Source of the DNA: Gemmatimonadota bacterium
Lineage (GTDB): Bacteria > Gemmatimonadota > Gemmatimonadetes > Gemmatimonadales > Gemmatimonadaceae
Direction: 5' to 3'
Assembly: GCA_026387935.1 (NCBI GenBank)
Contig: JAPLKU010000014.1
Span: 182,166 to 246,165 of the forward strand
DNA: 64,000 nucleotides
Part shown: positions 27,722 to 37,065 of the stretch, piece by piece
Layout: every line of letters begins with the position of its first letter
How positions within the stretch are numbered: the stretch's first letter is position 1
Program-made: the position numbers and the translations under genes
The notes under the pieces: generated by a model
The model's database searches: none
Told to the model about the DNA's origin: nothing
Seen by the model: the letters and a program-made list of their open reading frames with translations, nothing else

Positions 27722-29214
27722 TCCGGCTTGCGCGGCGCGTCCGCCAGTTCGAGGGCGAGCGCCGTCAACCCACGCCCCGCACCTACCGGAATCGTGAGCA
27801 CCTGACTGGCCAGCAGTCCGTTCGACGCGCGCACCGAAAGCTCAACGTTGTCGGGCACACAGCCGATCGCCCAGTTGCCCTTTTCGTCGGCGACGGTGTT
27901 CAGCCTCGCCGCATCGCTGCTCGCCGCGGGTGCCCAACTCACCGTCACGGCCGCTCCGGACTCGCGCCCGCCCCCGCCTCCGCGAATGGATCCCGACAGC
28001 GTGAGCCCGGCCCGGAACGCGGCGCCACAAGCCGATGGCATCGACGGCTTCACGCCGTTCAAGCCATCACTGGCAGTCAGGCCCGGATCGGCGCCGTAAA
28101 GCGGTGTCGTTCCCCTCCGCGCCTTCGTGATTTCGCCGCCGACCACGGTCATGGCTTCCACGACGCTGATCTCACTGCCGCCGCCACCCGGCACCGCCCC
28201 ACCGCCACGAGAGCGGCGCACCAGTTTCGGTGCGCGAATCGCCCATCGGGCCACCAGCCAGTGCCCCGTCGCCACGCGTATGAACTCGACGAAGCCGCCC
28301 ACTTCCGGCACGTTGATGTCGTTCGGCAGGTTGGTGTACTTGAAGTCCAGCAGCCGCAGTTCGGACGACGCCCGGTCAATCCACACGGTGCCTTCAATAT
28401 CGCGAATCCAACTCCGGTCTTCCGTCGGCCGGAACGCAATGCCAACCCACTGCGGGTGCGCCCGCGACGGCGGGTCAATGCGAAAGCAATGCGTCGAGGC
28501 GAACTGATTGGAGAGCAGCGCCGCTGCGTCCGGTGCGCGGAACACCCGCTCGCGTTCTTCGTCAATCACATAGCCGTCATTGGCGAGCGAATCGGCGCTC
28601 GCACTGACAAATGGCCGGTCGGTGGCTCCAGTCCGCGCGTTGACGACGCGCCCCGTCACCCGCTGGGTCCGCCGCACCATCTCGAACCGGAACACCTGCC
28701 AGTCCACATCGAGCAACCGCGTTCCCGAACTGAGCTGCGTGGCCGTGAGCGCCGTCCGTGCGTCCTCCCAGAGCTGGGCAATCACGCGTCCCACGTCCTC
28801 TGTGGTGCCGCAGACGTTGTCGCTCTTCACGGTGACCGCCGAGAGCATGACGGCCTCGGCATTGAGCACCGCGCGCACTCCGAAGAGGCCATCCGCAGGA
28901 ACAGCCATCGTGCCGAGTACGGTCGGCCGGAATCCCACGCGCAGGAGGCGTACGGTGTACGTGCCCGCCCCGACACGGAGATCGAAATCGCCGTTGTCGC
29001 CAGAGAGTGTCCGCGCCGCGACGATCCCCTTCTCGTCCGTCGCGACAACGATGATGCCCGGAGCGCGAGTCGTGCTATCGGGCTGCAGCACGACGCCACG
29101 AACGGCCTGTGCCTGCAGCACACCGGCACAGGCAACGGCGGACAGCAGCGCGGCAAGGAGCCCCGCGCACCGAACTGTAATCGTCCCGTCCGCCGCGCAC
29201 CGTCTACGGTCCAC
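27718..29214 (-). CDS. Carboxypeptidase-regulatory-like domain protein (paralog); start uncertain
   Basis: VRGVVLQPDSTTRAPGIIVVATDEKG...GTYTVRLLRVGFRPTVLGTM; shares FRPTEDRSWIRDIEGTVWIDR / ATGHWLVARWAIR architecture with the neighbour. Confidence 0.75.
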   Translation of the reverse strand: MDRRRCAADGTITVRCAGLLAALLSAVACAGVLQAQAVRGVVLQPDSTTRAPGIIVVATDEKGIVAARTLSGDNGDFDLRVGAGTYTVRLLRVGFRPTVLGTMAVPADGLFGVRAVLNAEAVMLSAVTVKSDNVCGTTEDVGRVIAQLWEDARTALTATQLSSGTRLLDVDWQVFRFEMVRRTQRVTGRVVNARTGATDRPFVSASADSLANDGYVIDEERERVFRAPDAAALLSNQFASTHCFRIDPPSRAHPQWVGIAFRPTEDRSWIRDIEGTVWIDRASSELRLLDFKYTNLPNDINVPEVGGFVEFIRVATGHWLVARWAIRAPKLVRRSRGGGAVPGGGGSEISVVEAMTVVGGEITKARRGTTPLYGADPGLTASDGLNGVKPSMPSACGAAFRAGLTLSGSIRGGGGGRESGAAVTVSWAPAASSDAARLNTVADEKGNWAIGCVPDNVELSVRASNGLLASQVLTIPVGAGRGLTALALELADAPRKPE

Positions 29215-29248
29215 CGTCCACTCGCTTTTGTCTGTCCCTGAGTAAGCG

Positions 29249-30343
29249 CTACGGCGCTATCACTGCCTTAATTACGTCCCGCCGCTCCACCGCCGCCAGC
29301 GCATCGCCCGCTTCCTCAAGCGTGTACCGTCTCGTCACCGCGCCCGCCCATGGCAACGCGCGTCCCTGATCGGCAAGCACCGCGACCGCGCGGTACACGT
29401 GCGAGAAGTCGCACCCCCAGCAGCCGCGAATCTCGACATGCTTCTTGTTCACGTGGCGATGCGGATTCACCGGCACATCGCCACCGTCGGTGTACTGCCC
29501 CGCGATCACGACGCGGCCACCATCACGCACCAGATCGAGGGACTGCGCGAACGCACGAGGATCGCCCGCTGCCTCGATGACGATATCCACGCCACGCCCG
29601 TGCGTGACCGCGCGCACCGCATCCACGCGCTGCTCATGCGGCATGTCGAGGTCGAAGGTGTGCGTCGCGCCCATCGTGGTCGCGAACGCGAGCCGGTCCT
29701 TCGGTGCCCCGATCACAATCACGGGCCCAGCACCTGACAACTTTGCGAGCGCCGCGGCGGCGATACCAACTGGCCCGGCGCCGAGGACCGCCACCGAGCT
29801 GCCGAGCTTGACCTCGCCGCGCTCGATCGCATGGATACTCGTGACCAGTCCGCAGCCGCCGGCAATGAACAGCGCCGGATCAACGCCCTTGGGAAAGCGC
29901 AGGAGCTTGACACCGGGCTTCATCCAGATGTGATCGGCCCAGCCACCGAGCGGGCCATCGGCCACCCCATACGTGATGCCGTAGACCTTTCGCTTCGCGC
30001 AGCGCGTCGTCTGCTTCGTGACCAGGCACTCGTAACACTTACCACAGGTTTCGTGCACGTCGAGGAAGGTGACCATGTCGCCTTCCTTGAACGGCTCGCC
30101 ATGCACGTCGCGCAGGTCGCCACGCAGTGCGGCAATCTCACCGACGGACACATGCCCCGGTATGATCGGGTAGGGCACGCCGGCAAGCCGTCCATGATGC
30201 AAGTGCACATCGGTGCCACAGACTTCGGAAAACCTGGTGCGCAGCATGGCGCTGCCATTCTCGAGGTTGGGCCATGGGAGCTCGCGCAGCTCAATTGGAG
30301 CGCGGGGCGCGGTCATGACGGCAGCGCGGACGACGTCAGTCAT
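29249..30343 (-). CDS. Zinc-dependent medium-chain alcohol dehydrogenase
   Basis: EVCGTDVHLHHGRLAGVPYPIIPGHVSVGEI; CGKCYECLVTKQTTRC zinc site; VAVLGAGPVGIAAAALAK. Confidence 0.93.
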   Translation of the reverse strand: MTDVVRAAVMTAPRAPIELRELPWPNLENGSAMLRTRFSEVCGTDVHLHHGRLAGVPYPIIPGHVSVGEIAALRGDLRDVHGEPFKEGDMVTFLDVHETCGKCYECLVTKQTTRCAKRKVYGITYGVADGPLGGWADHIWMKPGVKLLRFPKGVDPALFIAGGCGLVTSIHAIERGEVKLGSSVAVLGAGPVGIAAAALAKLSGAGPVIVIGAPKDRLAFATTMGATHTFDLDMPHEQRVDAVRAVTHGRGVDIVIEAAGDPRAFAQSLDLVRDGGRVVIAGQYTDGGDVPVNPHRHVNKKHVEIRGCWGCDFSHVYRAVAVLADQGRALPWAGAVTRRYTLEEAGDALAAVERRDVIKAVIAP

Positions 30344-30442
30344 TCTTCTCGTGCGGTTGAACGCGGTTGATCGTGGTGGGGGATGCTGCTCGCAAGGCGC
30401 GCCGAACGACCGGTGGAGGAGGTGGAGGAATGCGGCGCCGAG

Positions 30443-31012
30443 CTATTTCGCCTTGCGCCGGAAGTCCTTCAGCCAAATCACGAACAATCCACAGTTGGCG
30501 TCACTCTGCAAGGTGCCGCCGAGTTCAAGGGGAATGCTCGACGGTCCATTGTAGAACTCAATTGCGGCGATGTCGTCCGGCTTGATTGCCTTGAGATCGA
30601 ATCCTGGCGGCAAACGCACGTCGTTGAGGGCGAGACCAATGATGCAGAGCTGACTCGCCACACTGCCCACCATGCTCATGCGCGTGCCGCGATTGCCGAC
30701 GATCGCGACGTTGCCACTGCCGATGTCGCGAATGTCGCCGCCGCTCACGCGCGCGAGCAGTTGCGGCGTATGCGGGGGATTGATGACCTCAATGTCCTTG
30801 GCCGTGAGAAACTTCCCTGTGCCCCGGATCCGGCTCCGGCGAAGGAATGGCTCCGGCAGGTTCTCGGCAGCTTCCTTGATCGTCGCACTCGGCAACTTCT
30901 GCGCGGTGTCGCGCCGGGTCGTCGTATCCGTTCGTGGTGGCTGCGCCTGCGCGCCAACCGCATCACGTGCGGCGCACAGCAGGGCTGCAAGGAACAGCAC
31001 GCGTCGCATCAT
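30443..31012 (-). CDS. Stand-alone TonB-dependent-receptor plug-like protein
   Basis: LTAKDIEVINPPHTPQLLARVSGGDIRDIG...DIAAIEFYNGPSSIPLELGGTLQSDANCGLFVIWL; 189 aa, no barrel. Confidence 0.65.
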   Translation of the reverse strand: MMRRVLFLAALLCAARDAVGAQAQPPRTDTTTRRDTAQKLPSATIKEAAENLPEPFLRRSRIRGTGKFLTAKDIEVINPPHTPQLLARVSGGDIRDIGSGNVAIVGNRGTRMSMVGSVASQLCIIGLALNDVRLPPGFDLKAIKPDDIAAIEFYNGPSSIPLELGGTLQSDANCGLFVIWLKDFRRKAK

Positions 31013-31581
31013 TGGGCACCACCCGTGGTATTGCGCAGGGGAGACCGCTTTCCTTCATTGACCCACAGCACGATCAGCCCGCAGCCGGCGTCAGCAGCAG
31101 ACGTGCCGCCGAACTCCGGCGGAATGGTCGCGGGCCCGCGATAGAACTCGAGGGCAATGATGTCCGTCGGGTGCACAGATGCCATATCGAAGCCAGGCGG
31201 AACACGCACGTCGTTGACGGCGAGCCCAACGAGACACAACTCGTTCTCGACACTCGCCATCGGATTGCTGCGCGAACCACGGCTGCCCACAATCGCCGTC
31301 TGCCCGCCGCCGATGTCGCGGATGTTCCCACCACTCACGCGCGCGAGAAGCTGCGCCGTATTGGCTGCCTTGAAGGCGGCGACTTCCTTCGTCGGAAGAA
31401 ATCGGCCGCCACCTTTGATTTTACTGCGCCGCAGATACGACTCCGGCAGTTGCTCGGCCGAATCCTTGACCGTCGAGTTCGACATCCCTTGCGCGGTATC
31501 TCGCGGCGATGCCTGCGCACTCGTCGCCAGCGGCGCGAGTAAAGCGAAGGTCACCGCAACGGTCAGCGCGCGAAGCATCAT
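31009..31581 (-). CDS. Stand-alone TonB-dependent-receptor plug-like protein (paralog)
   Basis: LPTKEVAAFKAANTAQLLARVSGGNIRDIGGG...DIIALEFYRGPATIPPEFGGTSAADAGCGLIVLWV; clear paralog of adjacent ORF. Confidence 0.65.
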   Translation of the reverse strand: MMLRALTVAVTFALLAPLATSAQASPRDTAQGMSNSTVKDSAEQLPESYLRRSKIKGGGRFLPTKEVAAFKAANTAQLLARVSGGNIRDIGGGQTAIVGSRGSRSNPMASVENELCLVGLAVNDVRVPPGFDMASVHPTDIIALEFYRGPATIPPEFGGTSAADAGCGLIVLWVNEGKRSPLRNTTGGAQ

Positions 31582-32942
31582 CGCTCCTGGTAGGCGGCGT
31601 CAGCGAGGAGCACGGCGTGCAGCAGGGTGTTGACGCCGTTTTCGATGTCCTTTGGCGTAGAGTACTCCTTTGGCGAGTGACTGATCCCTCCGACGCTCGG
31701 AATGAAGATCATTCCCATCGGGCCGATGCGCGCCATGTTCTGCGCGTCGTGCCCCGCCCCGCTCGGCATCAGCTTCGTGGTAAATCCAAGCGCCTTGGCC
31801 GCCTGGCCGATGAACCCGCGTACCTGCGGGTCACTGAGGGCTGCCTTGTGATCGGTTGACGACGTCCGAAAGGTGAACGTGGTGCCATTCATCTTTCCAA
31901 TGCGCGCGGCTTCGTCGCGAATCTCGGTCATGAGTTGCCCAAGCTTGTCGCTATCCAGATCGCGAAGCTCGACGGTGCATTCCACCCGACCAGGCACGAC
32001 GTTGGTAGCTCCGGGAAAGGCCTGAATACGCCCAACCGTGCCTACCTGCCGGCCCGGCTTCACCGTCACAATTCGGTTCACCGCCTGCACCAGGCGCGAC
32101 GCGGCGAGCAGCGCGTCATGCCGCTCGGCCATCGCCGTCGTCCCAGCGTGATTGGCAAAGCCGTCGACGGTCACATCGGCGCGAATGATGGCGACGATCC
32201 CTTCGACGATGCCGATGTTGAGCTTTTCCTTGTCGAGGTTGCCGCCCTGCTCGATGTGCAGCTCGATGTAGCAGGCCACGTCGCCGGTCTTTCGGCGAGC
32301 CGAATCGAGTTTGGTGGGATCTCCGCCGAGGAAGATGATGCCCTCACGAATCGTCTTGCCGCTCACGCTCACGCCAGCGAGTTCCTGCGCCGTCATGGTA
32401 TCGGTCGCCGCGTGGCTGCCGTAGAGCCCGCCTTCTTCGTTCTGCCAGCAGACCACGTCAATCGGATGGCGCGTGGTGACACCGGCTTCGCCGAGTGTGC
32501 GAGCCACTTCGATGGCGCCGAGCGTTCCAACATCGCCGTCGTAGTTGCCGCCTTCGGGCACTGAGTCAATGTGCGAGCCGATGACAATCGGCTTGAGACC
32601 TGCCTGCTTCCCCGCGCGTTTGCCCCAGATGTTGCCGGCCGTGTCCACCGACACTTCGAGCTTGGCTTCGCGCATCAGCCTCATGACGAGCGCGCGGCCT
32701 TCCTTGTCGAACTCCGAATAGGCGACTCGTGACACCCCACCCTGTGGATTCTTGCCGAACTGCGAGAGCTCGGTGAGATGTCCGTTGATGCGGGCGGCGT
32801 TGATTCGGAGCGCAGACTGCGCTTGGCCGGGCGCCGCGGCCATCGCGTCGAGGTCGGTTGCAGCAGCGCCGGCCATCGCGCCTGTAGCGGCAGCCCCGCC
32901 GGCAGCGATGGAGGCAGATCGGATGAATGAGCGTCGGTTCAT
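31578..32942 (-). CDS. M20-family Zn hydrolase (allantoate amidohydrolase/hydantoinase-carbamoylase type), Tat-type signal
   Basis: MNRRSFIRSASIAAGGAAATG; VIGSHIDSVPEGGNYDGDVGTLGAIEVARTL; VCWQNEEGGLYGSHAATD; ELHIEQGGNLDKE. Confidence 0.93.
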   Translation of the reverse strand: MNRRSFIRSASIAAGGAAATGAMAGAAATDLDAMAAAPGQAQSALRINAARINGHLTELSQFGKNPQGGVSRVAYSEFDKEGRALVMRLMREAKLEVSVDTAGNIWGKRAGKQAGLKPIVIGSHIDSVPEGGNYDGDVGTLGAIEVARTLGEAGVTTRHPIDVVCWQNEEGGLYGSHAATDTMTAQELAGVSVSGKTIREGIIFLGGDPTKLDSARRKTGDVACYIELHIEQGGNLDKEKLNIGIVEGIVAIIRADVTVDGFANHAGTTAMAERHDALLAASRLVQAVNRIVTVKPGRQVGTVGRIQAFPGATNVVPGRVECTVELRDLDSDKLGQLMTEIRDEAARIGKMNGTTFTFRTSSTDHKAALSDPQVRGFIGQAAKALGFTTKLMPSGAGHDAQNMARIGPMGMIFIPSVGGISHSPKEYSTPKDIENGVNTLLHAVLLADAAYQER

Positions 32943-33038
32943 CAGGGGAAGATGGCATGGTCGAGGCCCCCGCGCACCCGGTGTCGAGGGGTTACCGGCG
33001 ATGGAACAGCCCGATGGCAATCCCTTAGTTTTCCCTTC

Positions 33039-34457
33039 GTGATTGTCAAACGCTTTTTCGACGCAAAGCTCGCCCAGACGAGCTATCTGATCGCCTGCGG
33101 AAAAGTGGGTGTCGCGGTCGTCGTTGACCCCATTCGCGATGTGGACGAATACATCCGGGTGGCGGCCGCCGAGCAGGTGCGTATCACGCACGTCACCGAA
33201 ACGCACATCCACGCCGACTTCGTGTCCGGTGCGCGCGATCTCGCGAAACGGACTGGCGCCCAGTTGTTGCTCTCCGATGAAGGCGACGCGAACTGGCAGT
33301 ACGCCTACGCCGAGGCCGATGGCGCGACGCTTGTGAAGGACGGCTACGAGTTCATGGTCGGCAACGTGCGGCTTCGCGTGGTGCACACGCCTGGTCACAC
33401 GCCGGAGCACATCGCGTTCGTCATCACGGACATGGCAGCGGCCGACGAGCCAATTAGCATTGCGACTGGTGATTTTGTCTTTGTCGGAGATGTCGGGCGC
33501 CCCGATCTGCTCGAACGAGCCGCGAAGGTGAAGGGCACGATGGAATCGTCGGCACGCGCGCTCTTCGCATCGCTGCAGAAGTTCAAGCAGTACCCCGATT
33601 GGATGCAGATCTGGCCCGGCCATGGCGCTGGCTCGGCCTGCGGCAAAGGCCTTTCTGCAGTGCCGCACAGCACGGTGGGCTACGAGAAGCGATTCAACTG
33701 GGCGTTTGGCATCACCGACGAGGACACCTTCGTACACGCGGTGCTCGAAGGACAGCCGGAACCGCCGAACTATTTCGCGCAGATGAAGCGCATCAACAAG
33801 GAAGGCCCTGCCCCGTTCGATTCCGCACACTGCCCACCGACGGTCGGCCTCGCGGAACTGCGTACCGCGCTCGCCAACGGCACTCCGGTGGTGGACACAC
33901 GCCGCGCCGACGAATTCGCCAAGCGGCACGTCACCGGCACCATCAACATTCCGCTCAATCGCAGCTTCAACACCTGGGCTGGCGCGCTACTGCCTTTCGA
34001 TCGCGAGTTTCTCCTCATCGCGGACCACTCAACCGCCGCAGAAGCCGTGCGCGAACTGGCGATGGTGGGCCTCGATCGCGTCGCGGGCACGATGCCGACG
34101 AACGTCATTGTCGAATGGGTGATGGCCGGCGGCACCGTCGAAACAGTCCGCCAGATTTCGGCCACCGATCTCGCGGCCCACATCGCGAGTGGTGATGCTG
34201 CCGTGATCGACGTACGCGGCGCGGCGGAGTGGAACGAGGGCCACATTGCCGGCGCGCCGAATATTCCGCTGGCCTTTCTCCCGGATCGCCTCGCCGAACT
34301 TCCTCAGGTGAAGACGCTCGTGCTGCAGTGCAAGGGTGGCGGCCGATCATCCATCGCGTCGAGCCTGCTGCTCGCGCGTGGGCTCAGGGTCGCAAATCTC
34401 GTGGGCGGGTTTGACGCGTGGGAAGCCGCAGGGCTGCCGGTGCAGAAACCGGATTAG
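33039..34457 (+). CDS. MBL-fold persulfide dioxygenase-like protein with two rhodanese domains
   Basis: GTG start VIVKRFFDAKLAQTSYLIACG; VTETHIHADFVSGARDL; HTPGHTPEHIAF; first rhodanese without catalytic Cys, second with LVLQCKGGGRSSIA. Confidence 0.9.
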   Translation: MIVKRFFDAKLAQTSYLIACGKVGVAVVVDPIRDVDEYIRVAAAEQVRITHVTETHIHADFVSGARDLAKRTGAQLLLSDEGDANWQYAYAEADGATLVKDGYEFMVGNVRLRVVHTPGHTPEHIAFVITDMAAADEPISIATGDFVFVGDVGRPDLLERAAKVKGTMESSARALFASLQKFKQYPDWMQIWPGHGAGSACGKGLSAVPHSTVGYEKRFNWAFGITDEDTFVHAVLEGQPEPPNYFAQMKRINKEGPAPFDSAHCPPTVGLAELRTALANGTPVVDTRRADEFAKRHVTGTINIPLNRSFNTWAGALLPFDREFLLIADHSTAAEAVRELAMVGLDRVAGTMPTNVIVEWVMAGGTVETVRQISATDLAAHIASGDAAVIDVRGAAEWNEGHIAGAPNIPLAFLPDRLAELPQVKTLVLQCKGGGRSSIASSLLLARGLRVANLVGGFDAWEAAGLPVQKPD

Positions 34458-34460
34458 CCC

Positions 34461-35957
34461 CTACGGGCGCCGCGGCAGGCACGAGGGCACGCGATACGCC
34501 CCGATCTTTGTCGAGTAGCTCGCCGCACCCTTCTTGATGTAGTCGCCGACATACCAGAACGTGCAGTCGTCGCTCGGATCCATCGCCAGCGATGTGTAGT
34601 CTTCCCAGCGAAGCGTAGCGGCCTGAGCGGCCTCGCCTTCGACGAGCACTGACTCGCGAAAACCGAGCGTGCCCTTGGGGTCGCTCGGCAGGCGTGCGGC
34701 AAATCGCTGCCCCGCGTAACTCGGCGCGCCACCGAACGAATAGCCCATCGCGATGTTGCCCGATGCGTCCATGCCGATGCTCCCCATCCAACGGAATCTG
34801 CTGTCGGGTGCGTAGGTGCCCTGCTCCACCAGGACCGGCTTGCGACGACTGTCGAGCTGAAACTCATACCAGCGAACGCCACCGCCGCCGTCAGTGGAGT
34901 TCACCGAGTGAAGGGCGACGATTGATTCCACCTTCCCGATGCGCCGGTACACCACGCGATTCATGAGCTTGTCGCCCTGCGCGTCCAGCCGCCGCGAGGT
35001 GTCGGGCTGCGGAACGCAACTCGTCAGCTGTCCATCGCAGAGGTAGTGATAGGGCGCCACGGGAATCTTCGTCGGGCCGCTGAACTTCGTGTTCGCCGGC
35101 GTGTCCCAATCCACATGGAAAGTCCAGTAATAGATGCCATCGTCCTGGAACACTTTCTTGAGCTGGGTTCCGCCGGCAGCAAACACCAGGTTCGGCGCAC
35201 CGGCAGGCGGCACGTTGAACCCGTCGATGTCGGCTGGATTGAAGAAGTTCACATCCTTCACAATCACACACTGTTCAGTAGCGCTCAGGCCTTGAAGCAT
35301 GCGGGCACGATCGGCCACGCACGCGTGCTTCTCGATGAGGTCATCGCTCGTACTCGTGCCGACGTAGTAGCCGTCGGGCCACACCGCGAGGCGCGGATAG
35401 TCAGGAAAGAGTGGACGCTTGAATTGGTAACGGTAATACGGGCCGAGCGGGTCCGGACTGACACTCACCGCATAGCACACTGAGTACGGCCCAGTGGAAT
35501 CATTCGCCGGCCGGCGGAAAATCGGCATGACCACTACCCAACGGTCGGCGAGCTGGTCGTACTTCACCACCGCGTCGCCGTTATTGCGCAGCTCGCACTC
35601 GCCGCCAAACCCGGCAAAGAGTGAATTCGTTGGCGCCGAACCCAGCACCACGCGCCCGGTGGAGTCGTACCGACTCCCCTTCTTCGTGAACACCGCGTAG
35701 CGCGAGTTCACAATCTGGAAAATGTGATCGCGGCCCACGGCCAATGCGTTGTCCGATGGATTGCGCAGCGGCTGCGGCGACGGCGCACCCGGGAACCCAA
35801 CACCGAGCCCGTCGAACGACGCTACGGCGTCGAGCGGCGGCCGCGTGCCCTGCGCGCGCTGCTCAACCTGCTGCGCGTCGGCCGCTCCCACAAACACCAC
35901 GCCCACGCACGCGGCCCTGAACAGCACCGCGGCGTGGGCGAATGTCGACGTGCGCAC
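34461..35957 (-). CDS. Hypothetical secreted protein
   Basis: 498-aa ORF with signal peptide, high coding quality, tyrosine/aspartate-rich secreted composition. Confidence 0.75.
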   Translation of the reverse strand: MRTSTFAHAAVLFRAACVGVVFVGAADAQQVEQRAQGTRPPLDAVASFDGLGVGFPGAPSPQPLRNPSDNALAVGRDHIFQIVNSRYAVFTKKGSRYDSTGRVVLGSAPTNSLFAGFGGECELRNNGDAVVKYDQLADRWVVVMPIFRRPANDSTGPYSVCYAVSVSPDPLGPYYRYQFKRPLFPDYPRLAVWPDGYYVGTSTSDDLIEKHACVADRARMLQGLSATEQCVIVKDVNFFNPADIDGFNVPPAGAPNLVFAAGGTQLKKVFQDDGIYYWTFHVDWDTPANTKFSGPTKIPVAPYHYLCDGQLTSCVPQPDTSRRLDAQGDKLMNRVVYRRIGKVESIVALHSVNSTDGGGGVRWYEFQLDSRRKPVLVEQGTYAPDSRFRWMGSIGMDASGNIAMGYSFGGAPSYAGQRFAARLPSDPKGTLGFRESVLVEGEAAQAATLRWEDYTSLAMDPSDDCTFWYVGDYIKKGAASYSTKIGAYRVPSCLPRRP

Positions 35958-35985
35958 GATGGCGCCCGCGTGGTGTTCTCTCTGT

Positions 35986-36936
35986 TTACTTCTGCGCCGC
36001 CAGGAAACCCTGAATCATCTTCGCGGCCATTTCTACCTTCATGTCAAAGGCGCGCTTGCCGAGCGCGACGGACGACTTCCGCGCGTCGCCCGTGATGCCG
36101 TTGTTCACGCGCGGCCAAGCGGCAGCGGCCACCGAATCGCGCGGCTGGCCGGGGCATGTTGCATAGCTGCCAAGCGCCGTGGCGACCAGCGACGGGCGCA
36201 CCCAACCCTTGTCGAGTCCGAGGTACATCATCTCCGACGTATCCGGAATGCCGGCATGTGAGCTGCAGGGCAGCCCCTCGGCCAGCAGTTCCATGTCGAA
36301 CCGTTCCTGCGCCGGAGCGTAGGCGTCCTTCACGTAATAGATGTGTGCTCCCTTCGCTGCGAATTCCGACTCCAGCTCCTTTGCCAGGGAGTCGAGCTGC
36401 TGCTGTCCGCCGCCGTGGTCACCCATCAGCATGACGTTCTTGAAACCCTGCTGGACAAGCTGCCGCGCGATTTCGCGGTTGATCGCCATGAACGTCGGGC
36501 CGGTAAGGCCGATCGTGCCCGGGAGATCGGGGCTCGAGTTGTTCGTCGAATATGCCAGGATCGGCGCCACAATCGCATTGCCGAGCTTCTCAGCGAGCGC
36601 CTTGCCCATCGCGCGCGCCATGAGCGTGTGACCGCCGTTCACGTTCTGCGGACCGCGCGTCTCGGTGCCGCCATTGTAGACCAATGCAGTCGTCTTGCCG
36701 AGTTCGTTGATGGCGCGCTTCACCTCGGGCCACGTCATCATCTCGAGCTCAACAAGGTTGGTGGTGTTCGGCAGTGCGACGCCCGTCGCGGGAACCGCTG
36801 GGCCGCCACGACCACGGCCGCCGCCGCGACCACCACGACCTGCGGCGCTATCACCAGCGGCGCGACCACCGCCGCCTTGAGCGAGTGCCGTGGTTGCTGT
36901 CACGAGAAGCAGTGCTGCAAGTGTCCGAAAACGCAT
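35986..36936 (-). CDS. Creatininase-family-like secreted protein
   Basis: MTWPEVKRAINELGKTTALVYNGGTETRGPQNVNGGHTLMARAM; MLMGDHGGGQQQLDSLA; signal peptide. Confidence 0.82.
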   Translation of the reverse strand: MRFRTLAALLLVTATTALAQGGGGRAAGDSAAGRGGRGGGRGRGGPAVPATGVALPNTTNLVELEMMTWPEVKRAINELGKTTALVYNGGTETRGPQNVNGGHTLMARAMGKALAEKLGNAIVAPILAYSTNNSSPDLPGTIGLTGPTFMAINREIARQLVQQGFKNVMLMGDHGGGQQQLDSLAKELESEFAAKGAHIYYVKDAYAPAQERFDMELLAEGLPCSSHAGIPDTSEMMYLGLDKGWVRPSLVATALGSYATCPGQPRDSVAAAAWPRVNNGITGDARKSSVALGKRAFDMKVEMAAKMIQGFLAAQK

Positions 36937-37065
36937 GGGGGGAATCTCCTTTGTGTGGTTCAGTTGTCGTGCAGTTGTCGTGCAGTTGACAATCGGTTAG
37001 CAATCTCCGCGCATCTCCGCCGTACCGATCAGCGAACCTCCGCGGTTCCGCTGTTTTTGTCGCCG

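Noticed and set aside
31578-33929. 783-aa ORF as a single long protein
   Set aside because: The Tat signal MNRRSFIRS at 32942 marks the true start; the N-terminal extension is antisense to the MBL-rhodanese gene.
36961-36997. Short direct repeats considered as a CRISPR array
   Set aside because: Units are 11 bp without spacers; no cas genes in the window.
37034-37048. GAACC-TCCGC-GGTTC plus TTTTT as an intrinsic terminator
   Set aside because: The T-tract is on the + strand but both adjacent genes are on the - strand; short stem.
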